14,540 nucleotides of DNA from JBDSYA01 sp039925865. Its GTDB lineage: Bacteria; Bacteroidota; Ignavibacteria; Tepidaquicellales; Tepidaquicellaceae. Below are positions 14,377-14,540 of the stretch, piece by piece; the first letter of the stretch is position 1, and each line of letters starts with the position of its first letter. Under the pieces are notes generated by a model. It was not told where the DNA came from. It made no database searches and saw only the letters and a list, made by a program, of their open reading frames with translations. The translations under genes and the position numbers were made by a program. The DNA is taken from contig JBDSYA010000169.1 in assembly GCA_039925865.1 (NCBI GenBank), positions 1 to 14,540 of the forward strand, read 5' to 3'.

Positions 14377-14540
14377 TTGGACCCAAAAGAATACATATCG
14401 TCAGGAATGTTAGAGCTTTATGCTGCTGGTGCACTTAATGCTGAAGAAGCTTTAGAAGTTGAAGATATTATTAAAAAATATCCTGAAATTAAAGAAGAAT
14501 ATAATAATATCCAAAATGCAATATTTTTAACCACCTCTTC
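14377..14540 (+). CDS. anti-sigma factor-like protein (RskA-type N-terminus), 3'-truncated by the window edge
   Basis: The frame opens at TTG 14377 and is still open at the window end (54 codons). 'DPKEYISSGMLELYAAGALNAEEALEVE' spans residues 2-29, and 'YPEIKEEYNNIQNAI' follows. The pattern EYI-SG-LE-YA-G-L---EA-EVE is the N-terminal sigma-binding helix bundle of RskA-like anti-sigma factors without the zinc site, which hold an ECF sigma factor at the membrane. An in-frame ATG exists at 14407, but starting there would cut off the conserved DPKEYISSG, so TTG is preferred. No Shine-Dalgarno. The partner sigma factor is not in the window; the neighbouring divergent gene is the TonB-like protein. 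The membrane segment and C-terminal domain lie beyond the edge. Confidence 0.75.
   Translation, partial: MDPKEYISSGMLELYAAGALNAEEALEVEDIIKKYPEIKEEYNNIQNAIFLTTS

Noticed and set aside
14407..14540. Anti-sigma gene starting at ATG 14407
   Set aside because: It would remove DPKEYISSG, which belongs to the conserved N-terminal motif, so TTG 14377 is preferred.

Overview
The window is AT-rich, densely coded bacterial chromosome, most likely from the Ignavibacteria/Chlorobi side of the FCB (Bacteroidetes-related) group. The best clue is the secreted subtilase at 4878-7802. It ends in a type IX secretion C-terminal domain opening with 'NYPNPFNPTTNIKF', a form very common in Ignavibacteria. Two further clues are an exact Bacteroidetes-type -7 box (TAnnTTTG) at 10331-10338 and an uncharacterised helical protein family (10743-12230) that I know from Bacteroidetes and Ignavibacteria. 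I see no rRNA, tRNA, CRISPR array, transposase, integrase or phage gene.

Layout. Positions 3-719: 3' part of folE2 (GTP cyclohydrolase, folate/queuosine pathways). Positions 858-7802: five closely spaced + strand genes that look like one operon. They encode a small secreted DsbD-alpha-like domain, an LpxH-like metallophosphoesterase (lipid A synthesis), a bifunctional class A penicillin-binding protein (peptidoglycan), nucleoside diphosphate kinase, and a T9SS-exported subtilisin-like protease. A clear intrinsic terminator closes this block at 7837-7866. Positions 7955-9283: lipoprotein with a PQQ/beta-propeller-like C-terminal end and an internal coiled coil. Positions 9514-10119: small secreted jelly-roll domain of the kind usually found on PEP-CTERM proteins, followed by a hairpin terminator. 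Positions 10374-10734: short gene broken by an apparent single-T insertion. Positions 10743-12230 (-): 495-residue helical protein of unknown function. Positions 12436-14142 (-): TonB-like single-pass membrane protein with two N-terminal repeats. Positions 14377 to the end: start of a divergent gene resembling a RskA-type anti-sigma factor.

Shared themes. Most genes concern the cell envelope or export, but apart from the envelope operon I see no dedicated pathway joining them. Start codon use is striking. Six of the eleven visible starts are TTG (858, 2073, 4421, 7955, 12230 on the minus strand, 14377), and in most of them no in-frame ATG could replace it without destroying a conserved N-terminus, signal peptide or lipobox. 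Shine-Dalgarno motifs are seen at only some genes. I found no convincing complete new biological system. The best candidates for follow-up are the TonB-like chimera, the TTG bias, the stand-alone PEP-CTERM-type domain and the frameshifted gene.
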